The notes: generated by a model not told the origin, from the sequence alone. A stretch of 64,000 bases of DNA from Fermentimonas sp. (GCA_015478775.1 JADMKP010000001.1:124001-188000); one strand, 5' to 3'; shown: positions 20,321 through 29,183, numbered from the stretch's first letter. Program-made: numbers and translations.

Positions 20321-20671
20321 ATGTTGAAAGACAAAAAAAAGAGTTTGACATGGTTTTTTCCATTGCTGTTTACACTCTACGTATGCAGCATTACCCTCTT
20401 TACTCACTCTCACATTATTAACAATATAAGATATGTTCACTCTCACCCAGTTAAGTTAGTTGACCCACCTCCACACCAGCACTCCGAAAATGAGCTTGAA
20501 CTACTTGATCAGCTTTTTAACAGCTCGTTTACAACAGATATACTTCCAATTATTGACCTGACGGGTAATATAACTGGAAATAGATTTTTATACACTAACC
20601 TTTATCAACAAATTCATCTTATAAGCTCTGCATCTGCATTGCAACTTAGAGCGCCTCCCTTCCTTTTGTGA
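20321..20671 (+). CDS. His-rich small membrane-associated protein, unknown function
   Basis: I do not recognise a named family. The 116-residue product has an N-terminal hydrophobic segment (about 9-27) that could be a signal or anchor, followed by spaced His motifs: HSH at about 29-31, HSHP at 40-43 and PPPHQHSENE at about 49-58. Such clusters suggest metal binding outside the cytoplasm. It lies 147 bases upstream of a TonB-dependent receptor on the same strand, and comparable small His-rich proteins precede metal or haem receptors in other Bacteroidetes. A role in periplasmic metal or haem handling is inferred only. Confidence 0.6.
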   Translation: MLKDKKKSLTWFFPLLFTLYVCSITLFTHSHIINNIRYVHSHPVKLVDPPPHQHSENELELLDQLFNSSFTTDILPIIDLTGNITGNRFLYTNLYQQIHLISSASALQLRAPPFLL

Positions 20672-20818
20672 ATTTTATAAGTCTTAAAAAAAGACAACCA
20701 AAATCGGATTATATTAAATATGAATTTGAATAAAAATTTATAAGCATGCATTCTTGTTTATAAAAGCTATTTTCAAATAGTTGGATGTAATAACAGTATT
20801 CACAAATCAAATAAAAAA

Positions 20819-23245
20819 ATGAGGAAATTTATAATAATAGCCTTTATAGCTTTGGCTATAATCAATAATATAACTGGAAATAACAATATAAATCAAACCG
20901 ATGCAAATATATTTGGACACGTACTTGACAAAGCATCCAAAGAGCATCTGCCGTATGTTACAATTAAACTTCAAGGCACTACCATAGGAATAACAACCGA
21001 CGCAACAGGTCATTACTTCTTAAGAAATTTACCCACTGGCCAATTCACTCTTGAGGTATCAATGATTGGGTTTACCACAGTTACACAAGACGTTATAATT
21101 GAAGCGGGCAAAACGCTGGAAGTGGATTTTGATCTTATGGAGTCGGCCACGTCTCTTAACGAAGTGGTTGTTTCTGCAAATAGGAACGAAACAACAAGAA
21201 GAACTGCTCCATCTCTAGTGAGTGTCCTGGATATGCAAACATTAGACGTAACAAACTCCAAAACTTTATCTGATGGATTAAGGTTTCAACCGGGACTAAG
21301 AGTTGAGAATAATTGTCAGAATTGCGGTACCACGCAGGTGCGTATAAACGGTATGGAAGGATCATATTCGCAAATATTAATAGATTCAAGACCTATGATT
21401 GGTGCACTGGCAGGAGTTTATGGGTTAGAGCAAATACCTGCCAATATGATTGAACGGATTGAAGTAGTGCGCGGAGGGGGGTCTGCTCTTTTTGGAGCAA
21501 ATGCTATAGGAGGCACCATAAATATTATCACTCGCGAACCAATTAGAAATTCTGGTGAATTTTCACATACATTATCTAGTATAAATGCAACGGGCACTTT
21601 AGAAAACAACACAACCTTTAATGCATCACTAATTAATGACACACGAAATGCAGGGATAATGGTTTACGGTCAGCATCGCATAAGAGATGGATTTGATATT
21701 GATGGTGATGGTTTTACGGAGCTTCCATCAATTAAAAACAGATCGCTGGGATTTCGGTCTTTTCTAAAAACAGGCACCTATTCGAGGTTGACACTGGAAT
21801 ATAGAAATATACATGAGTTTCGTCGTGGTGGCGACAGACTAAACCTGCAACCTTATGAAAGTTATATAACAGAACAGGTTGAGCACTACATAAATAGTGG
21901 TTCTCTTAGTTTCGATAAATATTCGTCAGATCAGAAGAGCAAGTTGAATCTATATACAGCTGCTAGTCACACTAACAGAGGAAGCTACTATGGAGCAGGT
22001 ATGCCTTTTAATAAAAATATTCCATCGGTTGAACAGGAAATGTCGGGTGATGAAATTGACAATATTAATAGTATTATCGAAAATAATCAGCTCAGAATTA
22101 ACTCATTTGGTAAAACAACAGAACTAACCTACCAAGTTGGAGGCCACTTCATCCGCTCGTTCAGTAATTTGTGGTTTATGCCTGCCGATCTAACATTAGG
22201 TGGTGAATACTTGGGAAGTGAGCTTGATGACCAAAGCGGTTATCGCACCCAGAGTTTATCTCAAGAGACACATACTGTAAGTGGGTTTCTTCAGAATGAA
22301 TGGAAAACAGATATGTGGAGCTTTTTATTGGGAGGAAGAGTCGACAAACATAACCTGGTGGATAATGCTATATTTAGTCCCAGGCTTAATTTGCGATACA
22401 ATCCTACTGAGAATGTTAATTTACGATTAACTTATAGTGAAGGGTTCCGTGCGCCACAAATATTCGATGAGAACCTTCATGTTGATATAGCAGGTGGCGA
22501 ACAGATTATAAGAGTGCTCTCAGACAATTTAAAGGAAGAGCGTTCAAGAAGTATTAGTGGTTCTGTGGACATGTATCATCAGGTAAACAACAATAGCATT
22601 CTTAATTTACTAATTGAGGGGTTCTATACTAAACTGAACAATCCTTTTACTGAGGTGCGACGAGGTAATGAAATTTTTATAGAGAACGCAAGCTTTGGAG
22701 CAATGGTATATGGAGTAAACCTCGAAGGCAGAGCGGTATTAAGTGATAAATTTGATTTACAGGCAGGAGCCACACTTCAACGCAGTTTGTTTGAAAAAGA
22801 GAGAAAATGGTGGGAACCACAAAGTTCTGAGGATGAAGATTTAGACGAGGTTATACCAACTAAAAGAATGATGCGTACACCAAACAGCTATGCGTATTTT
22901 GTAGCATCTTACACTCCCACAAATAAATTGTCGGCCTCACTTTCGGGTAACTACACCGGCAGCATGCTTGTGCCTCATGATGCTGGTTTTGGTGTTGAGG
23001 GGGTCGATAGGTTTTCTAAGGTTAATACTACAAAAGAATCTCCCACCTTTTTTGAACTAAACACCAAAGTAGCCTATATAATAAATATACATAGTGATAC
23101 TCAACTTGAACTAAACGCAGGTATTCAAAATATATTCAACTCGTATCAGAGCGATTTTGACACTGGCGCTGGTCGTGCCAGCAATTATATATATGGACCA
23201 GGAATGCCAAGGACAATTTTTGTAGGTACAAAAATAATGTTGTGA
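20819..23245 (+). CDS. TonB-dependent receptor with carboxypeptidase-like N-terminal domain (probable metal or metal-complex uptake)
   Basis: Outer-membrane receptor of 808 residues. A signal peptide is followed by a carboxypeptidase-regulatory-like domain (about 32-115), a plug with GLRVENNCQNCGTTQVRING and IEVVRGGGSALFGANAIGG, and a barrel ending in an apolar residue. It lacks the SusC extensions and resembles siderophore, haem or cobalamin receptors (CirA/BtuB type). The CQNC pair in the plug is typical of this Bacteroidetes subgroup. The His-rich protein gene just upstream supports a metal-related substrate. It is followed by a clean intrinsic terminator. Confidence 0.88.
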   Translation: MRKFIIIAFIALAIINNITGNNNINQTDANIFGHVLDKASKEHLPYVTIKLQGTTIGITTDATGHYFLRNLPTGQFTLEVSMIGFTTVTQDVIIEAGKTLEVDFDLMESATSLNEVVVSANRNETTRRTAPSLVSVLDMQTLDVTNSKTLSDGLRFQPGLRVENNCQNCGTTQVRINGMEGSYSQILIDSRPMIGALAGVYGLEQIPANMIERIEVVRGGGSALFGANAIGGTINIITREPIRNSGEFSHTLSSINATGTLENNTTFNASLINDTRNAGIMVYGQHRIRDGFDIDGDGFTELPSIKNRSLGFRSFLKTGTYSRLTLEYRNIHEFRRGGDRLNLQPYESYITEQVEHYINSGSLSFDKYSSDQKSKLNLYTAASHTNRGSYYGAGMPFNKNIPSVEQEMSGDEIDNINSIIENNQLRINSFGKTTELTYQVGGHFIRSFSNLWFMPADLTLGGEYLGSELDDQSGYRTQSLSQETHTVSGFLQNEWKTDMWSFLLGGRVDKHNLVDNAIFSPRLNLRYNPTENVNLRLTYSEGFRAPQIFDENLHVDIAGGEQIIRVLSDNLKEERSRSISGSVDMYHQVNNNSILNLLIEGFYTKLNNPFTEVRRGNEIFIENASFGAMVYGVNLEGRAVLSDKFDLQAGATLQRSLFEKERKWWEPQSSEDEDLDEVIPTKRMMRTPNSYAYFVASYTPTNKLSASLSGNYTGSMLVPHDAGFGVEGVDRFSKVNTTKESPTFFELNTKVAYIINIHSDTQLELNAGIQNIFNSYQSDFDTGAGRASNYIYGPGMPRTIFVGTKIML

Positions 23246-23273
23246 GCATACTTATATACCAGTAAAAATAAAG

Positions 23274-23306
23274 CGGGCAACTTCAATGCAAGTTTGCCCG
23301 TTTTTT
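23274..23306 (+). terminator. Intrinsic terminator of the TonB receptor gene
   Basis: CGGGCAACTT pairs with AAGTTTGCCCG (one bulged base) at 23274-23300 and is followed directly by six T residues. It lies 28 bases after the stop codon. Confidence 0.85.
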
Positions 23307-23328
23307 ATTATTACATAAATATTATTTT

Positions 23329-23410
23329 GCTCTTACTTAGTTCGGTTAAATGCCACTTTAAACGAGCGAGGTAAGGCCAAGGTAAGGCTTAAGTATAGCT
23401 AAAACAGGAC
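23329..23410 (+). repeat. Intergenic inverted repeat, family A, copy 1
   Basis: A left arm at 23329-23347 (GCTCTTACTTAGTTCGGTT) is the imperfect inverse of a right arm at 23360-23378 (AAACGAGCGAGGTAAGGCC). The right side continues with GGTAAGGCTTAAGTATAG. The same words recur in the 54.7-kb copy. Both copies lie between convergent genes; here the neighbours are the TonB receptor and oxyR. Confidence 0.6.
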
Positions 23411-23436
23411 TATAATAACATCAAAAACTATGTGTA

Positions 23437-24381
23437 TTATAAAGGAATTATATATTTTTTCATTGCCTCATCCTGTAGAGAAACAGGAATGGCCTCTTTA
23501 ACTTCACTAACTATAAGATCAATTAGTCGTTCTCTTATAAATTCTTTCCTGGTAACAAGGCTTATTTCACGAACGGGTGTTGCGTTTTTAAAAGGTCGTA
23601 CATTTTTCTTTTGTTCTTCGCTTAGATTGGCTACTGCCATTTCGGGAATAACTGTAAGACCTTCGTTTTTATCAACTATATTTATCAATGTGTCAATACT
23701 CCCTCCATCATAAGAAAAAATGGACTGGTTTGTGCCTCTTCTTTTCTTAAGATTACATAGATGAAGAATTTGAGTTCTAAAACAGTGAACCTCATCTAAC
23801 AACCATAATCTTGCAGTGTTAAGATCATTCTCATCGAGCGATGTTTTTGCATATAATGCTCTTTCATATGGAGAAACATAGGCAAGAAACTGCTCATAAT
23901 AAATTGGTTTCTCACTTATCGTTGCTTCTTTGAGTGGAGTTGCCAATATCCCTCCATCAAGTGAGTCATTTGCCAATCCTGCTAGAATTTGCTCAGTAGT
24001 AAGCTCGGATATTACAATACGTACATCGTACTTATTATCGTGATGCACCTGCATAAGCCTGGGCAATAAGTAGGGAGAAACGGTGGGAATGATTCCCAAT
24101 CTAAAAACACCTTTTACTACTCCCTTCTCCTCCAGAATAATTTCTTTAATCTGATTAACCTGTGCAACGGCAACACGTGCCTGATCTATAAGTCGTTTGC
24201 CAATTTCAGTGGGCTGTACGGGAAGCTGAGAGCGGTCGAAAATCTTAACCCCTAACTCATCTTCAAGCTTCTGAATCATCATGCTCAATGTTGGTTGAGT
24301 TACAAATGAAGCCTCTGCCGCTTTTGAAAAATGACGATAAGTATCTACTGCAATTATATATTCGAGCTGTTGAATGTTCAT
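23437..24381 (-). CDS. oxyR: Hydrogen-peroxide-inducible LysR-type activator OxyR
   Basis: LysR-family regulator of 314 residues. The N-terminal winged helix-turn-helix (about 1-60) reads QLEYIIAVDTYRHFSKAAEA, and the effector domain follows. Two cysteines, C200 and C209 in CFRTQILHLC, have exactly the spacing of the redox pair C199/C208 of E. coli OxyR, so peroxide sensing by disulfide formation is likely. It is the second gene of a pair, four bases after the dihydroorotate-dehydrogenase-like gene. Confidence 0.92.
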   Translation of the reverse strand: MNIQQLEYIIAVDTYRHFSKAAEASFVTQPTLSMMIQKLEDELGVKIFDRSQLPVQPTEIGKRLIDQARVAVAQVNQIKEIILEEKGVVKGVFRLGIIPTVSPYLLPRLMQVHHDNKYDVRIVISELTTEQILAGLANDSLDGGILATPLKEATISEKPIYYEQFLAYVSPYERALYAKTSLDENDLNTARLWLLDEVHCFRTQILHLCNLKKRRGTNQSIFSYDGGSIDTLINIVDKNEGLTVIPEMAVANLSEEQKKNVRPFKNATPVREISLVTRKEFIRERLIDLIVSEVKEAIPVSLQDEAMKKYIIPL

Positions 24382-24385
24382 ATTA

Positions 24386-25360
24386 TTATTTATAACTTGA
24401 GAAATATTTCATAAACTGCACTCTTTCGTACATATAGGGACTTTTTATATTCGCATAATTAAGTTTTCCTTTGAATTCTGCTAAGCTGGAAAAATTATTT
24501 TGATCCATCCACTCTTCTAAACATGTAAGCATATTTGTTACCGCATCTGCTCCTTGTTCATACAATATACTGCAAAGCTGTATACTTGTTGCACCAGCAA
24601 GAATTCCTTTGATAGCATCTTCCCAGGAATGTACTCCATAAGAACAAGCTATATCAAAATCGGGCACACGACCCGAAACTATGGCTGTCCATCTAAGTGT
24701 ATCGCTAAAATCTGTGGGGTTGCTAAATACCGGGCCCGATGTAATCTCCATACTATTTATATCAATATCCAGTTGATAGAAACGATTAAAGAGCACAACC
24801 CCATCTGCACCCAGAGCTTTTAATTTTGAAATTAAACCGGGCAAATTACTGATGTTTTTCGCCATCTTTATTATCACAGGAATATGAATAACCTTTTTTA
24901 TCTCTCTTACTATACTAACATAAGTATCCTCAAGATAAGTATCACCAAACTCTCCGGCATTAAGCACAAATAAGTTCAACTCCAAAGCATCTGCTCCTGC
25001 ATCCTGAATGGTTTTGGCAAAATCTATCCATTTGGCCGACTTATAACAATTTATGCTGGCAATTATTGGCACATTACATTTTTCCTTTGCACTACGGATG
25101 AGATCCAAATACTTACCCATATGGTTCATTTGTATATAGGTATTTATATAGTCACCTGCCTCGGGATAATCAGTAATTTGAGAAAGTTTTTCGGAGTGAT
25201 TCTCTATTTGCTCTTCAAAAAGCGATTTAAGTACAATTGCGCCAATTCCGGCATTATCGAGTTCTACGATTTTGCTAATAGAGTTAGTTAAACCGCTACT
25301 TGCTGCAATAAGAGGGTTTTTAAGTTTTAATCCTGCAAATGTTGTTTCTAAAGTAATCAT
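24386..25360 (-). CDS. Dihydroorotate-dehydrogenase-like FMN protein
   Basis: A TIM-barrel flavoprotein of 324 residues related to class 1 dihydroorotate dehydrogenase (MITLETTFAGLKLKNPLIAA at the N-terminus; ALELNLFVLN; PVIIKMAKN; GADGVVLFNRF). The catalytic-base Cys region of PyrD is not conserved in an obvious way, and Bacteroidetes carry a separate true pyrD, so the natural reaction may differ. It is transcribed just before oxyR (4-base gap), which hints at a redox or stress link rather than pyrimidine synthesis. That link is inference. Confidence 0.82.
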   Translation of the reverse strand: MITLETTFAGLKLKNPLIAASSGLTNSISKIVELDNAGIGAIVLKSLFEEQIENHSEKLSQITDYPEAGDYINTYIQMNHMGKYLDLIRSAKEKCNVPIIASINCYKSAKWIDFAKTIQDAGADALELNLFVLNAGEFGDTYLEDTYVSIVREIKKVIHIPVIIKMAKNISNLPGLISKLKALGADGVVLFNRFYQLDIDINSMEITSGPVFSNPTDFSDTLRWTAIVSGRVPDFDIACSYGVHSWEDAIKGILAGATSIQLCSILYEQGADAVTNMLTCLEEWMDQNNFSSLAEFKGKLNYANIKSPYMYERVQFMKYFSSYK

Positions 25361-25443
25361 GTGCCAAACAAATGTTTTTCAAAATTTAATACTTCAGCAA
25401 ATGTATAAATTATTATTGATAAAATTGATATGACATAAGTATT

Positions 25444-26106
25444 TTATCTTTCTCCAAATATAAGGGTGCCTACTCTAATCATCGTGCTTCCTTCCTCAAT
25501 TGCAGTTGGATAGTCGCCTGTCATACCCATTGAGATTTCTTTGAAGTTAGAATCATTTGCAAAGTAATCGGACTTAACTTTATCAAATAATTGTCTCAAT
25601 TCTTGAAACTCACTTCTCACCTTATTTGCATCATCTGTAAAAGTTGCCATACCCATTATACCTTTGAATTTTACATGGGTACACTCTTTCCATATACCAT
25701 CTGACATAAATTTTAAGCACTCATCGGGGGTGAATCCCGCTTTGGTATCTTCTTCGGCAACATGTATTTGCAATAGACATGATATAGTACGATTATTTGC
25801 TACGGCTTGTTTTTCAATTTCACGCATTAGTCGCACACTATCTACGCTGTGTATTAATGATATAAAAGGAGCTATCTGTTTAACTTTATTACGTTGCAGA
25901 CCTCCAATAAAATGCCATTCAATATCCTTAGGAAGCACCTCGTTCTTTTGCACTAACTCCTGTACGCGGCTCTCTCCAAATATACGCTGACCCTCATCGT
26001 AAGCTTCCATTATCTCATCAGTGGAATGGAATTTAGATACCGCCACAACCTTAACTTCACTGGGAACGCTATTTAATAATTTCTTTATATTTGATTTTAT
26101 ACTCAT
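25444..26106 (-). CDS. YggS-family PLP-binding protein (PLP homeostasis)
   Basis: Single-domain alanine-racemase-fold PLP carrier of 220 residues. The PLP lysine is K25 in VKVVAVSKFH. Other family landmarks are FGESRVQEL, WHFIGGLQRNK and the phosphate-binding ISMGMTGDY followed by IRVGTLIFGER at the C-terminus. Family members buffer pyridoxal phosphate and affect amino-acid pools rather than catalyse a known reaction. The gene overlaps DUF4494 by four bases, a tight operon. Confidence 0.94.
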   Translation of the reverse strand: MSIKSNIKKLLNSVPSEVKVVAVSKFHSTDEIMEAYDEGQRIFGESRVQELVQKNEVLPKDIEWHFIGGLQRNKVKQIAPFISLIHSVDSVRLMREIEKQAVANNRTISCLLQIHVAEEDTKAGFTPDECLKFMSDGIWKECTHVKFKGIMGMATFTDDANKVRSEFQELRQLFDKVKSDYFANDSNFKEISMGMTGDYPTAIEEGSTMIRVGTLIFGER

Positions 26107-26555
26107 TCTTGTTTTTTACTTGCTTTATCACCAGAATAAGGGAAGACATCCATTAAGGCTGTTTCTGTAACTGAGGCAATACTGTAATCTATCATCGTCT
26201 TCTTCATTTCGGATTCAATTATTTCAACCGCCTCTTTTAGAATTGTTGCTTGTATGAGCATATTTACTGCAGTTTTCTTTTCCGAGCCACTCTTCTCATC
26301 AAGAGTAATATAATATAATTTAGCTCTAAAATATCTATCGCCAGTTTCATTAAAAAATGTGTCGGAAAATTTTGCACGTTTAATATCAGAAATTGTAAAT
26401 TCTCCTGAAATATATGGTTTTATCTCCTCAATAATTCTCGCTTCGGCCTCGGTAAAAGACAATGCGTCTACCAAATATGGCTCAGTTACTGTCTTTTGGA
26501 TGCCTGTATCAAGCATCTTATCATATCTCAATTTACACTCAAACCAGTTGTACAT
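26103..26555 (-). CDS. DUF4494 family protein
   Basis: Cytoplasmic protein of 150 residues in a family restricted to Bacteroidetes. Characteristic stretches include YNWFECKLRYDK at the N-terminus, ALSFTEAEARIIEE and a central AKFSDTFF. No catalytic motif is visible. Its stop overlaps the yggS start (ATGA-type overlap of four bases), so the two products are probably made together; a link to PLP homeostasis is possible but unproven. A consensus -7 box lies 28 bases upstream. Confidence 0.85.
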   Translation of the reverse strand: MYNWFECKLRYDKMLDTGIQKTVTEPYLVDALSFTEAEARIIEEIKPYISGEFTISDIKRAKFSDTFFNETGDRYFRAKLYYITLDEKSGSEKKTAVNMLIQATILKEAVEIIESEMKKTMIDYSIASVTETALMDVFPYSGDKASKKQE

Positions 26556-26582
26556 ATATACTTATATTATTTTTTGTTTATA

Positions 26583-26590
26583 CAAAGATA
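26583..26590 (-). promoter_or_regulatory. -7 box for the DUF4494-yggS operon
   Basis: Minus-strand TATCTTTG matches TAnnTTTG exactly, 28 bases upstream of the DUF4494 start. The -33 element is not clear. Confidence 0.5.
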
Positions 26591-26739
26591 AGTTTTTTTT
26601 CATTCATAAATTAATAATGGATCTATACTTCAGGCTTGACTTCTAATTAGTAATTTTGCAATATTTTGTGACCTCTTGTTGGTAATGCTGAGCAATAAAA
26701 TTAAAAAACATCAAAAACCAATGATACGTTTTGCCCTCC

Positions 26740-26754
26740 ATAAACGTCGTTTAT
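26740..26754 (+). promoter_or_regulatory. Perfect 15-base palindrome upstream of the ECF sigma gene
   Basis: ATAAACG-T-CGTTTAT, seven perfect pairs around one central base, ends 6 bases before the sigma-factor ATG. It could be an operator or a translation-control hairpin. Confidence 0.35.
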
Positions 26755-26760
26755 TTAAGT

Positions 26761-27297
26761 ATGGATATTGTTGAATACAAAAGAATAGTGATTAAGCTAC
26801 GCCCCACACTTCTCTTGGTTGCCCGTGACATAACCGGCAACATCGAAGATGCTGAAGATGTGGTCCAGGATGTATGTCTTAAAATTTGGCACTATCGTGA
26901 ACGATTCTGTGAATTCCAGAATGTTGAAGCTTATGGAACTACTATGGTAAAAAACTTAAGTATAGACAGGGTTAGAAGGAGAAAGTCATCTACAGATGAA
27001 ATGGAACTGATTAATCAGGAAAGTAATACAAAATTACCTGATTCATTGCTAGAGGAGAAAGAGATAAGTGAAGTTATTCAAAAAATTATACGTACTCTTC
27101 CGCCGCTTCAACATCGCATACTGCAATTGAAAGATATTGAAGGTTATGAGACTGAGGAAATAGCTGAACTTACGGGAATAGCACCTGAGGCAGTACGTAA
27201 CAATCTTTCGAGGGCACGAAAACGAGTTAGAGAATTATATTTAATGTATTATCAAACTAAGCAAAGAAATGAATACAGATATACGCAAGTTAATTGA
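26761..27297 (+). CDS. ECF-type RNA polymerase sigma-70 factor
   Basis: Alternative sigma factor of 178 residues. Region 2 is seen in AEDVVQDVCLKIWHYRERF, and region 4 in LPPLQHRILQLKDIEGYETEEIAELTG plus VRNNLSRARKRVREL, a helix-turn-helix. I start at ATG 26761 (MDIVEYKRIV); the TTG ten codons upstream would add unconserved residues and would place the palindrome in the coding sequence. Its last 29 bases overlap the next gene, which is probably its regulator. Target genes are not known; the downstream genes of the same operon are likely candidates. Confidence 0.9.
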   Translation: MDIVEYKRIVIKLRPTLLLVARDITGNIEDAEDVVQDVCLKIWHYRERFCEFQNVEAYGTTMVKNLSIDRVRRRKSSTDEMELINQESNTKLPDSLLEEKEISEVIQKIIRTLPPLQHRILQLKDIEGYETEEIAELTGIAPEAVRNNLSRARKRVRELYLMYYQTKQRNEYRYTQVN

Positions 27298-27724
27298 TAG
27301 ATACTTTGAAGGTGAAACAACTTCATTAGATGAGCAGATGCTGAGAGACTACTTTGCAAATGAAAATGTACCCCAAGACCTGATGATGCTTGCACCACTT
27401 TTTGAGTTCATTAGCAACCAAACGTTAGCATTAACTGTATTAAACGAGATAAAAAAAGAAGAAAAAAGCAAGGTAATCAGAGTCACTCCAATATTAAAAA
27501 ATTATAGAATAATTGCTTCAATTGCAGTAGTACTAATTGTTGCAATTGTTCTGGTAACAGAAACAAGAAAGGAGCAAATTATAAATACAGGAAGCTATGT
27601 ATGGGTGGATGGTAAGCAGTTTAAGGATCCTGAAACTGTTATGAAATATGCCGAAACGTCGTTTGGCAATATTAAAACCGACAGGGATATAATTGACGAA
27701 CAATTGAATTTTATATTTGAATAA
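27269..27724 (+). CDS. Probable membrane-bound anti-sigma or regulatory protein
   Basis: A 151-residue protein with a cytoplasmic N-terminal part (about 1-85; LIDRYFEGETTSLDEQ resembles the start of Bacteroidetes anti-sigma proteins), one transmembrane segment (about 91-108, IIASIAVVLIVAIVLV) and a short outer domain. No zinc-binding HxxxCxxC motif is seen. The overlap with the sigma gene and the topology make an anti-sigma role likely, but no domain proves it. Confidence 0.65.
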   Translation: MNTDIRKLIDRYFEGETTSLDEQMLRDYFANENVPQDLMMLAPLFEFISNQTLALTVLNEIKKEEKSKVIRVTPILKNYRIIASIAVVLIVAIVLVTETRKEQIINTGSYVWVDGKQFKDPETVMKYAETSFGNIKTDRDIIDEQLNFIFE

Positions 27725-27767
27725 TATCGTTTTTTATTTCTTGCGAATAAACATAAATAAAGACAGA

Positions 27768-28214
27768 ATGAAAACTAATAAATATCTATTACTCTTGATT
27801 ATGATTATAATTTCAACTGGAGGTTTGAAAGCTCAGGAGGAATTAAGAATAAACAACGTATTCGAAAAATACGGTAAGCAAAAAGGGTCTACTATGGTAG
27901 TGCTTTCGGGCAAAGCTCTGCACGAACACAAATTGGACAAGTACAAAGGTATAACTTTGAACTCTGATAGGGATATTATTAATGAAATTCAGCATTGCCT
28001 TGAAACTGATAAAAAGATGGCAAAACAGATTAAAGAAGTTATTAGTGATGGCATTATAACTTCTGGTTTTTACCAACTTTCTGACAAGAGTAATTTAATA
28101 AAACGATATATTTTATTTAAAATAGGTAATGATGGCACAGCCACACTCATCTACATTGAAGGAGGCTCTGAGTCGGAAGAACTTGTTAACAGACTATTTA
28201 TCAAAAAGAACTAA
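27768..28214 (+). CDS. Small exported protein, DUF4252/DUF6108-like
   Basis: Exported protein of 148 residues. The signal peptide (MKTNKYLLLLIMIIISTGGLKAQ) supports the ATG at 27768; an upstream TTG would place coding sequence in front of it. The mature part begins INNVFEKYGKQKGSTMVVLSG, a pattern common in small exported proteins encoded beside Bacteroidetes ECF sigma factors. No enzymatic motif is visible. Family assignment is from memory of sequence style and is not certain. Confidence 0.6.
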   Translation: MKTNKYLLLLIMIIISTGGLKAQEELRINNVFEKYGKQKGSTMVVLSGKALHEHKLDKYKGITLNSDRDIINEIQHCLETDKKMAKQIKEVISDGIITSGFYQLSDKSNLIKRYILFKIGNDGTATLIYIEGGSESEELVNRLFIKKN

Positions 28215-28250
28215 AACGATTATTCTAAAGAAAAATAAATTAAAGACATT

Positions 28251-29162
28251 ATGAAAAAAATAATAATTCTAATCATTTTATTCTTGCCATCATTCTATAT
28301 GGCAGCTTCTAATATTCTACCAAGTGACACCACATATCAATATAAAAACAAACAGGTGGTTGTTAGCGAAGAAGATGACCAATTAAATATAAAAGTATTT
28401 CATCAAGATGAGTCGGGCAACATTATTGAAAGTGAAAAGGTTTTTGAAGGTATTTATACCGAGCAAAGAAGCATTGAAAGACAATATGAAAGCTTTGAAA
28501 TCTCTATTCCCGATATTTTTAAACCAAAAAGAGATCGGAGACCAAGTCGTTCACATTGGGCGGGGTTTGGAGTAGGTTTTGCAAATTTGCCAAATGGGCT
28601 GGATTACAAAGGAGACCTGTCAACAATTATAAATTCGAGTCGCTCACGTCAGTTCAACTTGAACTTTTTTGATGGGTCTCAACGTTTAGGGTATAGCAAT
28701 CTTACAGCCATAACAGGTATTGGGATACAGTTTAATTCAATTCATTGGCAAAATAATAAAGCGATTGAAGTGCATGACTACACCTCTATAATAACGACAA
28801 CAGCACCAAACCAGGAGTATCGGCGATCACGCTTGCATTATACATACCTAACATTTCCTTTACTTTTCGAATCTAACTGGAACTTGGGAGGAGGCTCATA
28901 TTTTTTTCTGAATGCCGGTGTTGTAGCAAAAGTAAAGACAGCTTCATCTTCACGCATATGGTGGAATGATGATAATGGCAGGAAACAGAAAACTAAATTT
29001 CCCGGCGATCTTAATATCAGACCAGTCACTCTTGATGTATTGGCTCAAGGAGGAGTAAATGATTTTGGATTCTTTGTTTCGTATAGTCCTTTTAGTCTTT
29101 TTAGAAATTACAAAGGACCTGAAGCAAATCAGGCAACAATTGGCCTTCAACTTTATTTTTGA
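28251..29162 (+). CDS. Probable outer-membrane beta-barrel protein of the ECF operon
   Basis: A 303-residue exported protein with a signal peptide (cleavage near FYMAAS). Residues about 25-95 form a polar N-terminal part, and from about 100 onwards alternating hydrophobic strands start with SHWAGFGVGFANLP and end with GLQLYF, a C-terminal aromatic typical of OmpA-like or PorT-like barrels. Function is unknown. It is the last member of the sigma-factor gene group, so it may be the envelope target or sensor of that regulon (inference). Confidence 0.65.
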   Translation: MKKIIILIILFLPSFYMAASNILPSDTTYQYKNKQVVVSEEDDQLNIKVFHQDESGNIIESEKVFEGIYTEQRSIERQYESFEISIPDIFKPKRDRRPSRSHWAGFGVGFANLPNGLDYKGDLSTIINSSRSRQFNLNFFDGSQRLGYSNLTAITGIGIQFNSIHWQNNKAIEVHDYTSIITTTAPNQEYRRSRLHYTYLTFPLLFESNWNLGGGSYFFLNAGVVAKVKTASSSRIWWNDDNGRKQKTKFPGDLNIRPVTLDVLAQGGVNDFGFFVSYSPFSLFRNYKGPEANQATIGLQLYF

Positions 29163-29183
29163 AAATTGTATCATATAATTTAA

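Noticed and set aside
23329..23410. CRISPR-like array
   Set aside because: The repeats are inverted, imperfect and not regularly spaced, and no cas genes are present.
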